Shown: positions 1 through 8,256, numbered from the stretch's first letter. The stretch: DNA of 26,027 nucleotides from CAYOBW01 sp964402115 (GCA_964402115.1 CAYOBW010000081.1:1-26027), one strand, 5' to 3'. Numbers and translations are program-made. Notes: generated from the letters alone by a model not told the origin.

Positions 1-37
1 ACGCCAATAACGCGCGGCGGCTCGGCGGGCTTGTCAT
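1..37 (-). CDS. Start of an unidentified gene (partial, runs off left edge)
   Basis: An ATG at 37 on the minus strand opens a frame that stays open to the window edge, reading MTSPPSRRALLA. It begins 17 bases after the stop of the acyltransferase gene and in the same direction, so it would be the next gene of the same operon. The arginine pair followed by small hydrophobic residues could be the beginning of a signal sequence, but twelve residues are too few to say. There is no strong Shine-Dalgarno sequence ahead of it. The call rests mainly on position and spacing. Confidence 0.35.
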   Translation of the reverse strand, partial: MTSPPSRRALLA

Positions 38-54
38 GGGCTTTCGCGGGTTGC

Positions 55-1038
55 TCAGGGGGCGTGCAATTCGGCCACCGGCGGAGGTAGGGGGGCGGAC
101 GCGGGCGGGACCGGGATGCGCCAGCGGCGGTGCGCCCAGAGATACTGTTCGGGATGAGCGCGGATGGCGGCCTCGAGACGGGTGTTGAGCTGGGACATGA
201 CGGCGCGCGTATCGGCGTCGCGGTTGCCGGTCGGCTTGTAAAGGAGCGGCGGGTCGGCCACGAGCCGGTAGCGCAGTGGGCCCGTGCGCACGGCGTAGCC
301 GAAGCAGAGCGGGGCGCGCGTGACGAAGTGCAGCATGGCGAGCGAAGTGTAGGTGGAGGCGGGGATGCCGAAGAAGGGCAGCATCAGGCTGCGGCTGTCG
401 CGGGCGTGCTGGTCGAAGAGGATCGCCAGGATCTCGCCCTGCTTCAGGGCGTCGAGCAGGCGGCGGATGTCCGTGCCGTGCTTGGGCGTGATCCGGAAGC
501 GGTTGCGCGGTTTGCGTTTCTGCATCAGGCTGTCGGCATAGGGATTGTTCAGGGGACGCGTCACGCCGACGACGGGCTTGAGGTAGGAGATAAGCTGAGC
601 GGCCACTTCCCAGTTGCCGAGGTGTCCGGACGCGAGCAGCAAGCCCTGGTCCGGCTGGCGGAGGAGCGCCTGCGTTTCGGGCGCGAGGTCGAGCTCAACG
701 AAATCCCGCCAGTTCGCTGCGGTGAAGACGCGGTCGATGCGCAGGGCCTCGACCACCAGGACGGCGAAATGGCGGAAGGAGTGCCGGGCGATGCGGCGTG
801 CGGTTGCCGGCCGGTCCGTCACGCGGGCGCGCAGTACGTTCTCGCACGCGATCCGCCGACGTCCGCCGAGGCACCAGAATGCGATGTCGGCGACCCCGCG
901 GGCGAGGGCTGTCGTCAGGGCCAGCGGCAACCCGTCCACCAGGCAGAGGGCCAGTCGCAAGCCCACCGATTCCAGGGCGAAGCGGAAGCGCTTGCCGGGG
1001 GCCAGGGGCGCCGGCTGTTTGTCGGGAACCGTTGCCAT
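55..1038 (-). CDS. LpxL/HtrB-family lysophospholipid (lipid A-type) acyltransferase
   Basis: This 327-residue protein belongs to the LpxL/LpxM/HtrB acyltransferase family. Members use acyl-ACP (or acyl-CoA) at the inner-membrane surface to add a secondary acyl chain to lipid A or related lipids. The catalytic HxxxxE motif is visible as HLGNWE at residues 139-144, preceded by a family-typical LLLASG stretch. A DQHA motif follows near residue 214, and the family-typical YLWAHRRWR lies close to the C-terminus. A hydrophobic segment near residues 27-57 may attach it to the membrane. Length is close to the family norm of about 300. It starts 5 bases after the acyl carrier protein gene, and similar acyltransferases occur in aryl polyene and related acyl-assembly clusters. 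It may therefore transfer the product of the neighbouring ketosynthase and reductase rather than ordinary lipid A chains; that is inference. Confidence 0.88.
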   Translation of the reverse strand: MATVPDKQPAPLAPGKRFRFALESVGLRLALCLVDGLPLALTTALARGVADIAFWCLGGRRRIACENVLRARVTDRPATARRIARHSFRHFAVLVVEALRIDRVFTAANWRDFVELDLAPETQALLRQPDQGLLLASGHLGNWEVAAQLISYLKPVVGVTRPLNNPYADSLMQKRKPRNRFRITPKHGTDIRRLLDALKQGEILAILFDQHARDSRSLMLPFFGIPASTYTSLAMLHFVTRAPLCFGYAVRTGPLRYRLVADPPLLYKPTGNRDADTRAVMSQLNTRLEAAIRAHPEQYLWAHRRWRIPVPPASAPLPPPVAELHAP

Positions 1039-1043
1039 GCGCC

Positions 1044-1292
1044 TCAGGCCTGCATCTCCTCGAGCACGAAATCGGCAAGATCGCCGACGGTGCCGATGTC
1101 AACCAGCTCCTGGGGCTCGAAATCGATGCCGAACTCCTGCTGGACGTCGTAAAGCAGGTCGAGAATCGAGAGCGAGTCGAATCCCAGTTCGGCGATGGTG
1201 GTCTCCGCCGTGACGGTGTCCCAGTTGACGGCTTCCTGCGTGGATGTGCGCATGGTCGTGCGCAGGCGCTCGATGATCTGTTCGCGTGTCAT
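1044..1292 (-). CDS. Acyl carrier protein
   Basis: This 82-residue acidic protein has the acyl carrier protein fold signature. The phosphopantetheine attachment serine is Ser40 in the motif LGFDSLSILDLL, followed by an acidic helix II and helix III region ending FVLEEMQA. The frame is open upstream, but the ATG at 1292 is preferred because it follows a GAAAGG-like ribosome site and gives the standard ACP length. The upstream extension lies inside the ketosynthase gene and has no ACP character. The gene sits 13 bases after the ketosynthase stop and 5 bases before the acyltransferase start. That arrangement suggests a dedicated carrier for this small assembly line rather than the housekeeping AcpP, which usually carries the DSLD motif; here it is DSLS. 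Confidence 0.92.
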   Translation of the reverse strand: MTREQIIERLRTTMRTSTQEAVNWDTVTAETTIAELGFDSLSILDLLYDVQQEFGIDFEPQELVDIGTVGDLADFVLEEMQA

Positions 1293-1305
1293 ACTTGTCG
1301 ACCTT

Positions 1306-2562
1306 TCAGGCGGTTGTGCCGTTCCAGCGTCGCAGCGCCAGCACAGCATTGTCGCCGCCGAAGGCGAAGCTGTTCTTGAGCGCCACTGGCAGGGCGATGT
1401 CCTGCGCTGCCTTCCCCACGGCGAGGATTGTACACGCCGGGTCCTGATTATCAAGATTCAGATTGGGCGGGAGGCGGCGCGTCTCAAGGGCGAGCAGCGT
1501 GACCAGGGTTTCGACGACGCCGGCGGCGCCCAGCAGGTGCCCGAAGTACGCCTTGTTGGCGCTGACCGGAATCCGGTCGGCGGCGTCGCCCAGCGCCAGA
1601 CGGAGCGACTGGCTCTCGCAGACGTCGTTGGCCGGCGTCGCGGTGGCGTGGGCGTTGACGAAGCCGACGGCGTCGGGCGCCAGGCCGGCGTCGGCCAGCG
1701 CGGCCCGGATGGCATGGGCCTGTCCCGCGGGGTCGGGGGCCGTGATGTGCGTGGCGTCGGAGGACTCGCCGTAGCCGAGAATCTCGCCGCGGATGCGGGC
1801 GCCGCGGGCGAGCGCGGCCGGGAGCGACTCAAGCACCAGGGCGCCGGCGCCCTCGCCGAGCACGCAGCCGTCCCGGGCGGCGTCGAAAGGCCGGCAGGCG
1901 CGCCCCGGGTCGGGATTCCGGGACATGACGCCCAGGTTGTTCCAGGCGCCGTACATGCCGGGGTCGAAGGGCGAGTCGGACCCGCCGCAGAGGACGCGCT
2001 CCGCATAGCCGTGGCGGATCAGGCGGAAGGCTGTCCCCAGCGCGATGGTGGAGGATGAACAGGCCGCCACCGTGACGTAGTTCGGGCCGGTGAGGTGGTA
2101 TTTCATGGAGATCTGGGCGGAAATGAAGTTGGCCATGCCGCGCGGGATCGTCGTGGGCCGGATGCCGCGCAACCCCTTGGCCAGGTACTGCTGGTAGGCG
2201 TTCAGCATGGTATGCACGCAGCCCATGCCGGTGCCGAAGATGACGGGGACCTGTGCGGTGAGAGGCGCTGGCGCGCCATCCGTGGGCAGGCCGGCCTGCT
2301 CCAGCGCGGCTCGCGCGGCGACAAGCGCCATGTCCGCCGTACGGTCGCCCGGCCGCTGGCCAAGGGCCAGGAGGCGGGCCTCCAGCGCCGGCGTATCGAC
2401 TTCCGCGCCGAACGGCGTACGGTACTCGCTGACGTCAAGGGACGTCAGGCGCCGGATCGCCGTGCGACCGGCCAGCAGGTTCTCCCAGAGCGTTTGCTCA
2501 TCCAGGCCCAAGGGCGTGACCATGCCGAAGCCGGTCACGACAACGCGTTGCATCTCACTCAT
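1306..2562 (-). CDS. Beta-ketoacyl-ACP synthase (FabF/KAS II type)
   Basis: This 418-residue thiolase-fold condensing enzyme extends an acyl chain with malonyl-ACP by decarboxylative Claisen condensation. The Cys-His-His triad is complete: Cys168 in VAACSSS, His305 in VNAHATATP and His342 in YFGHLLGAAG. The spacing is almost identical to E. coli FabF (163, 303, 340), which separates it from Cys-His-Asn KAS III enzymes. The N-terminal VVVTGFGMVTPLG is also characteristic. The long open frame continues to 3198, but that stretch is a shifted reading of the reductase gene. The true start is the ATG at 2562, which has an AAGGGGG ribosome site and lies 11 bases after the reductase stop. The HATATP motif in place of the usual HGTGT-like version suggests a specialised condensing enzyme, as in aryl polyene or other secondary lipid clusters. 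Confidence 0.93.
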   Translation of the reverse strand: MSEMQRVVVTGFGMVTPLGLDEQTLWENLLAGRTAIRRLTSLDVSEYRTPFGAEVDTPALEARLLALGQRPGDRTADMALVAARAALEQAGLPTDGAPAPLTAQVPVIFGTGMGCVHTMLNAYQQYLAKGLRGIRPTTIPRGMANFISAQISMKYHLTGPNYVTVAACSSSTIALGTAFRLIRHGYAERVLCGGSDSPFDPGMYGAWNNLGVMSRNPDPGRACRPFDAARDGCVLGEGAGALVLESLPAALARGARIRGEILGYGESSDATHITAPDPAGQAHAIRAALADAGLAPDAVGFVNAHATATPANDVCESQSLRLALGDAADRIPVSANKAYFGHLLGAAGVVETLVTLLALETRRLPPNLNLDNQDPACTILAVGKAAQDIALPVALKNSFAFGGDNAVLALRRWNGTTA

Positions 2563-2573
2563 TCGTACCCCCC

Positions 2574-3314
2574 TTAAACGTGCAGGCCGCCGTTCACGTG
2601 CAGGACCTCGCCGGTGACGTACGCGGCGGCGTCCGAGAGCAGGAAGCCGACGACGGCGGCAACCTCCGCGGGCTGTCCGAGACGCCCCAGGGGAATGCCC
2701 AGCCCCTGGCGCAAGGTATCCGAAAGCGCGGCCGTCAGGTCGGTCTCGACCATGCCCGGGGAGACGGCGTTCACCCGGATGCCGAAGCGCGCGGCCTCGA
2801 AGGCCAGCGAACGGGTCAGGCTGACAAGCCCGGCCTTGCTCGCGGCGTAGTCCGCGCCCATCCACTTGCCCGGTCCGTGCGCGGCCAGCGAGGCGACGTT
2901 GACGATGCCTCCGGCGCGCTGCGCGCGCATGCAGGCGTAAGCCTCCTGGCACGCAAGGAAGGCCGCCTCGAGGTTCAGGGCGAAGGTCTTTCGCCAGGAC
3001 TCCAGCGTGAGGCCGCGGAAGGCGACGACCTTGCCGCCGCCGGCGTTGTTCACGAGACCGTCCAGGCGCCGGGCTTCGAGGTGAAAGGTGCGTACGACGA
3101 CGGAGGCCTGCGCGGGGTCGGCAAAGTCGCCGGCCAGGGGAATGGCCTTGCCGCCGCGCGCGGCGATCACGCCGCACACGCTCTCCGCCGCGGCCCACGT
3201 GCGGCCGTGGACGCCAACGCAGGCTCCGCGGGCGGCGAGGTACTCCGCCGTCGCCCGGCCAATGCCCCGCGTGGAGCCTGTGACCAGGATGGCCTGTCCC
3301 GTGAAATCGCGCAT
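2574..3314 (-). CDS. SDR-family 3-ketoacyl-ACP reductase (FabG-like)
   Basis: This 246-residue classical short-chain dehydrogenase/reductase is of the usual FabG length. It has the cofactor motif TGSTRGIG at residues 12-19, NNAG at 89-92 and the complete catalytic tetrad Asn114, Ser142, Tyr156 (YAASK) and Lys160. The C-terminus has the common YVTGEVLHVNGG ending. Arg38 after the second strand fits preference for NADPH. It lies directly upstream of the ketosynthase and ACP genes, so the most likely role is reduction of the 3-ketoacyl intermediate made by that ketosynthase. No dehydratase or enoyl reductase is seen in the window. They may lie beyond the left edge, or the pathway may borrow them from housekeeping fatty acid synthesis. 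Confidence 0.9.
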   Translation of the reverse strand: MRDFTGQAILVTGSTRGIGRATAEYLAARGACVGVHGRTWAAAESVCGVIAARGGKAIPLAGDFADPAQASVVVRTFHLEARRLDGLVNNAGGGKVVAFRGLTLESWRKTFALNLEAAFLACQEAYACMRAQRAGGIVNVASLAAHGPGKWMGADYAASKAGLVSLTRSLAFEAARFGIRVNAVSPGMVETDLTAALSDTLRQGLGIPLGRLGQPAEVAAVVGFLLSDAAAYVTGEVLHVNGGLHV

Positions 3315-3359
3315 GGTCCCGCCTTTCCGCCGCCGCGGCTGCGATGCCGCACCGGCTAC

Positions 3360-4451
3360 CTACTGCCCGAGAATCCGCCGGCCTTCGTCGAGGAAAATGC
3401 CCTGCAGGTTCATGCGTAGGGACTCCGGGTTCGTGGCGGCCCGCAGGCCGTCCTCTTCGCTCACGATGCCGTTCATGATCAGGTCGTAAAGCGACTGGTT
3501 GAACGTCTGCATGCCGTCCTCCTTGCCTGTCTCGATGGCTGCCGAAAGGACCTCGAGTTGGTTCTTCTCGAGGAGCTTCCGCACCGTGGAGGTGTTGATC
3601 ATGATCTCGACCGCCGGATGACTGCGGTTGTTGACGTCCGGCAGGAGGCGCTGGCAGACCACCGCCGCGAGGTTGGCGGCGAGCCCCATGCGGATCTGGT
3701 CCTGCTCGGTGGCCGGGAACACGTCGAGCATGCGGGAGATGGCCTGGTCGGCCGTGCCCGCGTGCAGGGTGGAGAGCACGAGGTGACCCGTTTCAGAGGC
3801 CAGGAGGGCCGTGCGGATGCTGATCCGGTCGCGCATTTCGCCGATGAGGATCACGTCCGGGTCCTGCCGCAGGACGTGCTTCAGCGAGTTCTCGAAGCTG
3901 AGGGTGTCGAGTCCCACTTCGCGCTGCGTGATGATCGAGTGGTTGTCCGTGAAGAGGTACTCGACCGGGTCTTCCACTGTGATGATGCGGCGGCGCTGCG
4001 TGAGGTTGAGCTCGTTCACCATCGCGGCGAGAGTGGTGGACTTGCCGCTGCCCGTCGTGCCGGAGAGCAGGACGATCCCGCGCGGCATGTGCGCGATGTC
4101 GCGCAGCTGCGGGGGCAGGTGCAACTGCTCGAAGGTCGGAATCTCCGTCTTGACATGGCGCATCGCCAGGGTGGGCACGTTCTGGGCCAGGAACAGGCTC
4201 ACGCGGAACCGGCCGACGCCGGGCTCGACGTGCGAGAAGTCGGCTTCGTGCAACTGTTCGAAAGACGCCTGGATGTGCGGCGGGAGGATGGTGGCCACGA
4301 TCTCGTGCAGCCCCTCGGGGGTCAGTTCGGCGAAGCCGCTGGTCACGAGCTGGCGGTTGATGCGGAAGTACGGTTCCTGGTGTGCCTTCAAGTGCACGTC
4401 CGAGGCGCCCAGGTGAGTGGCCCGCTCAAGCAGTTCCTTCAAGATGGACAT
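3360..4451 (-). CDS. PilT-like type IV pilus retraction ATPase
   Basis: This 363-residue secretion ATPase of the GspE/PilT class forms a cytoplasmic hexameric motor. It has an N-terminal PilT domain (GASDVHLK near residues 15-22), Walker A GTTGSGKST with Lys137, an atypical Walker B ending in Glu205 (LIGEMRD), and the His box TGHLVLSTLHAGTA. The length matches PilT/PilU (about 345-380) and excludes PilB/GspE, which carry an extra N-terminal domain. The C-terminal AIRNLIRE motif that marks PilT proper is altered here to a TSTVRKLLEKNQ-like stretch, so PilU or a divergent PilT is possible. A GGGAGG ribosome site sits 7 bases before the ATG. No pilin, PilB or PilC gene is nearby. It shares an operon with the LptG-like gene (28-base gap) and the reductase gene (45-base gap), an unusual neighbourhood. 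Confidence 0.93.
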   Translation of the reverse strand: MSILKELLERATHLGASDVHLKAHQEPYFRINRQLVTSGFAELTPEGLHEIVATILPPHIQASFEQLHEADFSHVEPGVGRFRVSLFLAQNVPTLAMRHVKTEIPTFEQLHLPPQLRDIAHMPRGIVLLSGTTGSGKSTTLAAMVNELNLTQRRRIITVEDPVEYLFTDNHSIITQREVGLDTLSFENSLKHVLRQDPDVILIGEMRDRISIRTALLASETGHLVLSTLHAGTADQAISRMLDVFPATEQDQIRMGLAANLAAVVCQRLLPDVNNRSHPAVEIMINTSTVRKLLEKNQLEVLSAAIETGKEDGMQTFNQSLYDLIMNGIVSEEDGLRAATNPESLRMNLQGIFLDEGRRILGQ

Positions 4452-4479
4452 ATGCAGCCTCCCGTTCTGACGGCCCCGC

Positions 4480-5583
4480 TTAGCGCATGCGCGCCAGCAG
4501 GATCAATCCCCACGTTGCGAACACGATGTTTGACAGCCAGGCGCCGAGCCAGGGCTCGACGGCCTGTGTCTTGCCGAGAAAGAGGCCCAGCACCGTCAGT
4601 CCGTAGAAAGCCACGAACAGGGCGATGGACGCGATGACGCCGGCGATGACCCCCTGGCGGCTGCTGCGCGTACCCGCCGGCACGGCGAACAGGGTCAGGA
4701 TGAGGCAGGCCCAGGGCAGCGCGAGGCGGGAGTGAAAGGTCACGAGATACTCCGCCTTGCGCTCCGGAGCCACGCGCGGGTTGAGCGACAGGTAGCGCAG
4801 GATGTCCCGCGTGGAGAGGAAGTCGACCTGGCGGGAGGCGAGCACGAAGTCGCCCGGGCGGTCGGTCAGCTCCGGCAGGCGCACGCCCTGCTCCGCATGG
4901 GCGATGGCCCGGAACCCGCCCATGGGATAGCCCTCGTCGTTGAAGACCCGCTCCAGGGCCTCGAAGAACCACCATTCGCCGTCCAGCCACTCCGCGCGGC
5001 GGGCCCGGATCTCGCGCGCGGGCCGCGTGGTGTCGCCGCCGCGATCCCATTTGACCGAAACGTTCTCGAGATGCCCGGGCCGGCTGGGCCAGAAGCGGTC
5101 GGCGTGCCACTCGAGATGGCCGCGCGGGTTGACGTAATCCAGGCGCGCCGCCTCGGGTTCGCTCTCGTCCGCGAACTTCGCGTCCTTGCTGAGGCGGACG
5201 AACTCGGCCGACGCGGGCGCCACGGTCTCCTTGATGGCGGCGATGACGAGCGTGCCGACGAAGCCCACCAGCAGAAAGGGACGCACCACGGTCAGGAGCC
5301 CGATGCCGCTCGCGCGCATGGCGACGATCTCGTTGTGGCGCGCCATCTGCCACAGCGTATAGAGCGTGGCCAGCAGGAGGGAGGCCGGCAGGATGTACTC
5401 GATCGTTGGCGCCAGCAGGCAGACGTAGTAGCGGACGAGCATGGCGGCGGACGGCCGGACTTCGAGAAACCGGCCGACGTGGTCGAAGAGATCCCACAGC
5501 ACGAAGATCATCAGGAAGGCGGTCAGGCAGTACGCCAGGTGCTTGAGGTACTCCCTCAATAGGTAGCGTTCGGCCAGCTTCAT
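4480..5583 (-). CDS. LptF/LptG-family LPS export permease
   Basis: This 367-residue inner-membrane protein of the YjgP/YjgQ (LptF/LptG) family has the expected arrangement. About three transmembrane segments lie in the first 120 residues, beginning YLLREYLKHLAYCL. A periplasmic beta-jellyroll domain follows (about residues 120-270, with typical ESEPEAARLDYVNPRG and LSTRDILRYL stretches), then three C-terminal membrane helices. In the family, LptF and LptG pair with the LptB ATPase to extract LPS and push it to LptC/LptA. Only one permease gene is present here, so its partner must lie elsewhere. Which of LptF or LptG it is cannot be settled by eye. Its ATG overlaps the stop of the upstream regulator-like gene by 4 bases (ATGA), implying translational coupling. 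Confidence 0.9.
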   Translation of the reverse strand: MKLAERYLLREYLKHLAYCLTAFLMIFVLWDLFDHVGRFLEVRPSAAMLVRYYVCLLAPTIEYILPASLLLATLYTLWQMARHNEIVAMRASGIGLLTVVRPFLLVGFVGTLVIAAIKETVAPASAEFVRLSKDAKFADESEPEAARLDYVNPRGHLEWHADRFWPSRPGHLENVSVKWDRGGDTTRPAREIRARRAEWLDGEWWFFEALERVFNDEGYPMGGFRAIAHAEQGVRLPELTDRPGDFVLASRQVDFLSTRDILRYLSLNPRVAPERKAEYLVTFHSRLALPWACLILTLFAVPAGTRSSRQGVIAGVIASIALFVAFYGLTVLGLFLGKTQAVEPWLGAWLSNIVFATWGLILLARMR

Positions 5584-6650
5584 GCCGGGCGGCCCCCCGG
5601 AGCGGCTGCCGGCGCAAGGCCGGCATAGAGCCCGTCGGCGGTCTTGACGAAGCGGGCGGGATCCTGCAGATGCTCGAGCACGAAGCCCGTGCCCTTGCGG
5701 CTGCCGGGATAGACGGCGGTGTTGTACGCACGCAGGACGGCGAGGTAGTGCTGCGGGGCGGGATGCCGGCGCAGGATTTCGGCGATCAGTTCCGCCGCAC
5801 CGTACGGCGGCAGGAAGTAGCGGTCGTCCAGCGTGGCGGAGATGTCAGGGGTGTGCTGCAGGAGCAGGCGCACGATGTGGGTTTCCGCCTCCGCGGTGAC
5901 CTGCAACGGTGCGAGGTCCAGCCCCTCAAGCAGGCGGGCGAGGGGCTGGGGGCCGGTCGCGCCGGCGAGACGCCGGCGCAGGAGCGCGAGCGTGTGCGCC
6001 AGCGCGGCTGCGGGAGCTGTGGTGTAGACGTGCTGGACGGCGGTCAAGCGCGGGCTGCAGTCGCAGAGGAGGTTCAGCAGCGCGGTGGGCGCCAGCGGCG
6101 CGAGGCATGGAGCGCCGCGCAATTCGGTTACTTGCAGGGCCGTAACCGCGTGGCCGTGCGCCCGCACGAACGCTTCGAAGAAATCGTACGCCGGGGCCAG
6201 GCAGGCCTGCGCCAGGCGGCAGGAGAGGCGGGTGCGCGCCGCGTGCTCGATCTGGCGTACGCGTTCGCGTGTAACCTTCAGCTGCGCGCCGACTTCGGCC
6301 AGGGTCAGCGTGTCGGGCGTGGGGCCGCGGGGGTCGTCCCGCAGGCCGTAGCGCAGATCGATAACGTTCCGCTCCGGGGGCGTAAGGAAACGGGCGAGAA
6401 CCGTGGGCACGTCAGGCAGCGCGACCGTGCCGGCGCGCAGCCCTTCGCAGAGGGCCAGGTACGCGAGCGCCTCAGCGCACGAGGCCTTTCCCAACCCGTG
6501 GAGGGGCTGCCCCCGCCGCCGCAGCGCCTCGCGCAGGTCGCCCACGGTTTGCAGGCGATTGCGTGTCGCCGCGTTAACCACGCGCACGGGCAGCCCGGCC
6601 TCGGTCAGGGGCCAGGTGTCCACTCCCGATACATCCAGGGGCTTTGCCAT
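5580..6650 (-). CDS. Regulator-like protein: alpha-CTD-like HhH, sigma-70 region 4, C-terminal winged-helix-like end
   Basis: This 356-residue protein is not a standard sigma factor. Residues 20-70 (LPVRVVN, TVGDL, LHGLGKASCAEAL) resemble the helix-hairpin-helix C-terminal domain of RNA polymerase alpha. Residues 88-142 are a clear sigma-70 region 4: PPERNVIDLRYGL, an insertion, then LTLAEVGAQLKVTRERVRQIE. No region 2, needed for -10 recognition and core binding, is visible. The middle is leucine-rich and unassigned. The C-terminal end (about 326-343, PARFVKTADGLYAGL) resembles the last strand of HARE/winged-helix domains. The ATG at 6650 is preferred over one at 6743 because it has a GGAG site at suitable spacing and avoids a low-complexity lead. 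It heads the minus-strand operon and overlaps the LptG-like gene by 4 bases. Sigma-70 region 4 and alpha-CTD similarity are well supported; transcriptional function is inferred. Confidence 0.75.
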   Translation of the reverse strand: MAKPLDVSGVDTWPLTEAGLPVRVVNAATRNRLQTVGDLREALRRRGQPLHGLGKASCAEALAYLALCEGLRAGTVALPDVPTVLARFLTPPERNVIDLRYGLRDDPRGPTPDTLTLAEVGAQLKVTRERVRQIEHAARTRLSCRLAQACLAPAYDFFEAFVRAHGHAVTALQVTELRGAPCLAPLAPTALLNLLCDCSPRLTAVQHVYTTAPAAALAHTLALLRRRLAGATGPQPLARLLEGLDLAPLQVTAEAETHIVRLLLQHTPDISATLDDRYFLPPYGAAELIAEILRRHPAPQHYLAVLRAYNTAVYPGSRKGTGFVLEHLQDPARFVKTADGLYAGLAPAAAPGGRPA

Positions 6651-6705
6651 GGTGTTGTTCTCCGCCGCTTCGCCCACGCGCACGCTCACGCCGGACGACC
6701 CGCTC

Positions 6706-6734
6706 CGTAAACACCAGCGGCGGAAAAATGTCAA
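6706..6734 (-). promoter_or_regulatory. Candidate sigma-70-type promoter for the minus-strand operon
   Basis: Read on the minus strand there is a perfect TTGACA at 6734-6729, a 17-base spacer and TTTACG at 6711-6706. The -35 matches consensus, while the -10 is poor (three of six). It lies about 56 bases upstream of the regulator-like gene start, in the 172-base divergent gap to tldD. A 14-base GC palindrome (6772-6785) lies in the same gap. Confidence 0.4.
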
Positions 6735-6822
6735 GTGATTCATTTGAGCGGCGTTATTTGCGCTGGCTTCCGCGCGGCGCCGCGCCTACCATGCCGCCCG
6801 TTCGTGCCCGGGGGCTGAAGCG

Positions 6823-8256
6823 ATGGAGCGATACCGACAACGATTCCTGGCTGCGCTACCGGCAGGCGTCTCTTTTGCGTCCCTGCGCGTTCAGCGCGAG
6901 CGTGGGGAGGGGCTGGAGTGGCGGCGTGGCGTGCTGCAGCCGGCCGATCGGTACGAGTCGCTGGGAGGCATGGTGACGGTGTCCGCCGGGGGCGGCTTGG
7001 GCTACGCGGCGACGCCGGACCTCTCGACCGGCGGGTTGCGCCTGGCGGCGGCGGAGGCCGCAACCTGGGCGCGCCTGACAGCCGGCCGATCCGTGGTCGA
7101 CTTCCGGCGCGTCGCCTGGCCGCATCCGCAGGCGGAGTGGCACGGCCGCGAGTTGCGGCCGTGGCGTTCGCTGACGCCGGACGAGCGGCACGCACGGCTG
7201 CGCGAGGGTGCGCGCGGCCTGGACGGCGACCCGCGCATCGTGGACTGGAGCGCTTCCGTGCATTTCGCGGATACCGAGTCGCTGCTGGTCACGACCGATG
7301 GCGGCCTCGTGCGGCAGTCTTTTCACTTCACCTTCCCGCGCCTGCGCGTCACGGCCTACGCCGCTCCCGTCAGCCAGACGCGGACGCTGGGGGGCTTGGG
7401 CTACTGCCGGCAGGGCGGCGTGGAAGTCCTGGAGGAGACCGGTTTCCTCACGGCAGGGCTGTCGCTGCGCGAGGATGCCCTGGCGCTGGTCGCCGCGGAG
7501 GTCTGCCCCTCGGGGGTCATGGACGTGGTGCTGGCCCCGGACCAGATGGTGTTGCAGATTCACGAGTCCATCGGCCACCCGCTGGAGCTGGACCGCATCC
7601 TGGGTGACGAGCGGAACTACGCCGGGACGAGTTTCGTGACGCCGGAGATGCTGGGCAGCTACGTATATGGATCCCCCGCGCTGAATGTGACGTTCGATCC
7701 CTCCCTGGCCGACGAGGGCGGAACCTACGGCTACGACGATGAGGGCGCCCGCGCGCAGCGGGTGGACATCATTCGCGACGGCATCCTGCTGCGGGCGCTG
7801 GGCGGCACCGTCAGCCAGGCGCGCACAGGGTTGCCGGGGGTCGCGAACGGCCGCGCGCACGGCTGGAACCGTCCGCCGATGGACCGCATGGCGAACCTGA
7901 ACCTCGAGCCGGGCGGCAAGTCGCTCGCGGAGCTGGTCGGCGCCGTGGCGCGCGGCGTGTATCTCAAGACGAACAGCAGTTGGTCCATCGACGACAGCCG
8001 CAACAAGTTCCAGTTCGGGTGCGAGTGGGCCTGCCTGATCGAGAACGGGCAGCTCGGAGCGGTGGTGCGGAATCCGGGGTACCGCGGCATTTCGGCGACG
8101 TTCTGGCGCAGCCTGGCGCTCGTCGGCGGACCGGAGACGGTCGTCGCGCTCGGCGCCCCGAACTGCGGAAAGGGGGAGCCCAACCAGCTGGCGCGGGTGG
8201 GGCACGCCTCGCCGCCCTGTCTCTTCCGGCAGGTCGAGGTGTTCGGCGGGGAGTAG
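6823..8256 (+). CDS. tldD: TldD-family zinc metalloprotease
   Basis: This 477-residue protein is the catalytic TldD subunit of the TldD/TldE (PmbA) heterodimeric metalloprotease, known in enterobacteria for degrading unfolded peptides and maturing microcin B17 and CcdA. The zinc motif HExxxH is present as HESIGH at residues 247-252, followed by PLELDRILGDE. A C-terminal CGKGEP at Cys448 matches the third metal ligand position of the family. The region GTYGYDDEGARAQRVDIIRDG is also typical. Length agrees with E. coli TldD (481). The partner gene follows after 46 bases in the same direction. No precursor peptide gene is obvious beside the pair, so the substrate is unknown. The gene is transcribed divergently from the regulator-like operon. 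Confidence 0.95.
   Translation: MERYRQRFLAALPAGVSFASLRVQRERGEGLEWRRGVLQPADRYESLGGMVTVSAGGGLGYAATPDLSTGGLRLAAAEAATWARLTAGRSVVDFRRVAWPHPQAEWHGRELRPWRSLTPDERHARLREGARGLDGDPRIVDWSASVHFADTESLLVTTDGGLVRQSFHFTFPRLRVTAYAAPVSQTRTLGGLGYCRQGGVEVLEETGFLTAGLSLREDALALVAAEVCPSGVMDVVLAPDQMVLQIHESIGHPLELDRILGDERNYAGTSFVTPEMLGSYVYGSPALNVTFDPSLADEGGTYGYDDEGARAQRVDIIRDGILLRALGGTVSQARTGLPGVANGRAHGWNRPPMDRMANLNLEPGGKSLAELVGAVARGVYLKTNSSWSIDDSRNKFQFGCEWACLIENGQLGAVVRNPGYRGISATFWRSLALVGGPETVVALGAPNCGKGEPNQLARVGHASPPCLFRQVEVFGGE

Noticed and set aside
2563..3198. N-terminal extension of the ketosynthase frame, reading as a 630-residue protein from 3198
   Set aside because: The extra part is Arg/Gly-rich, antiparallel to no domain, and is simply the reductase gene read in another frame. 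A ribosome site and conserved N-terminus fix the start at 2562.
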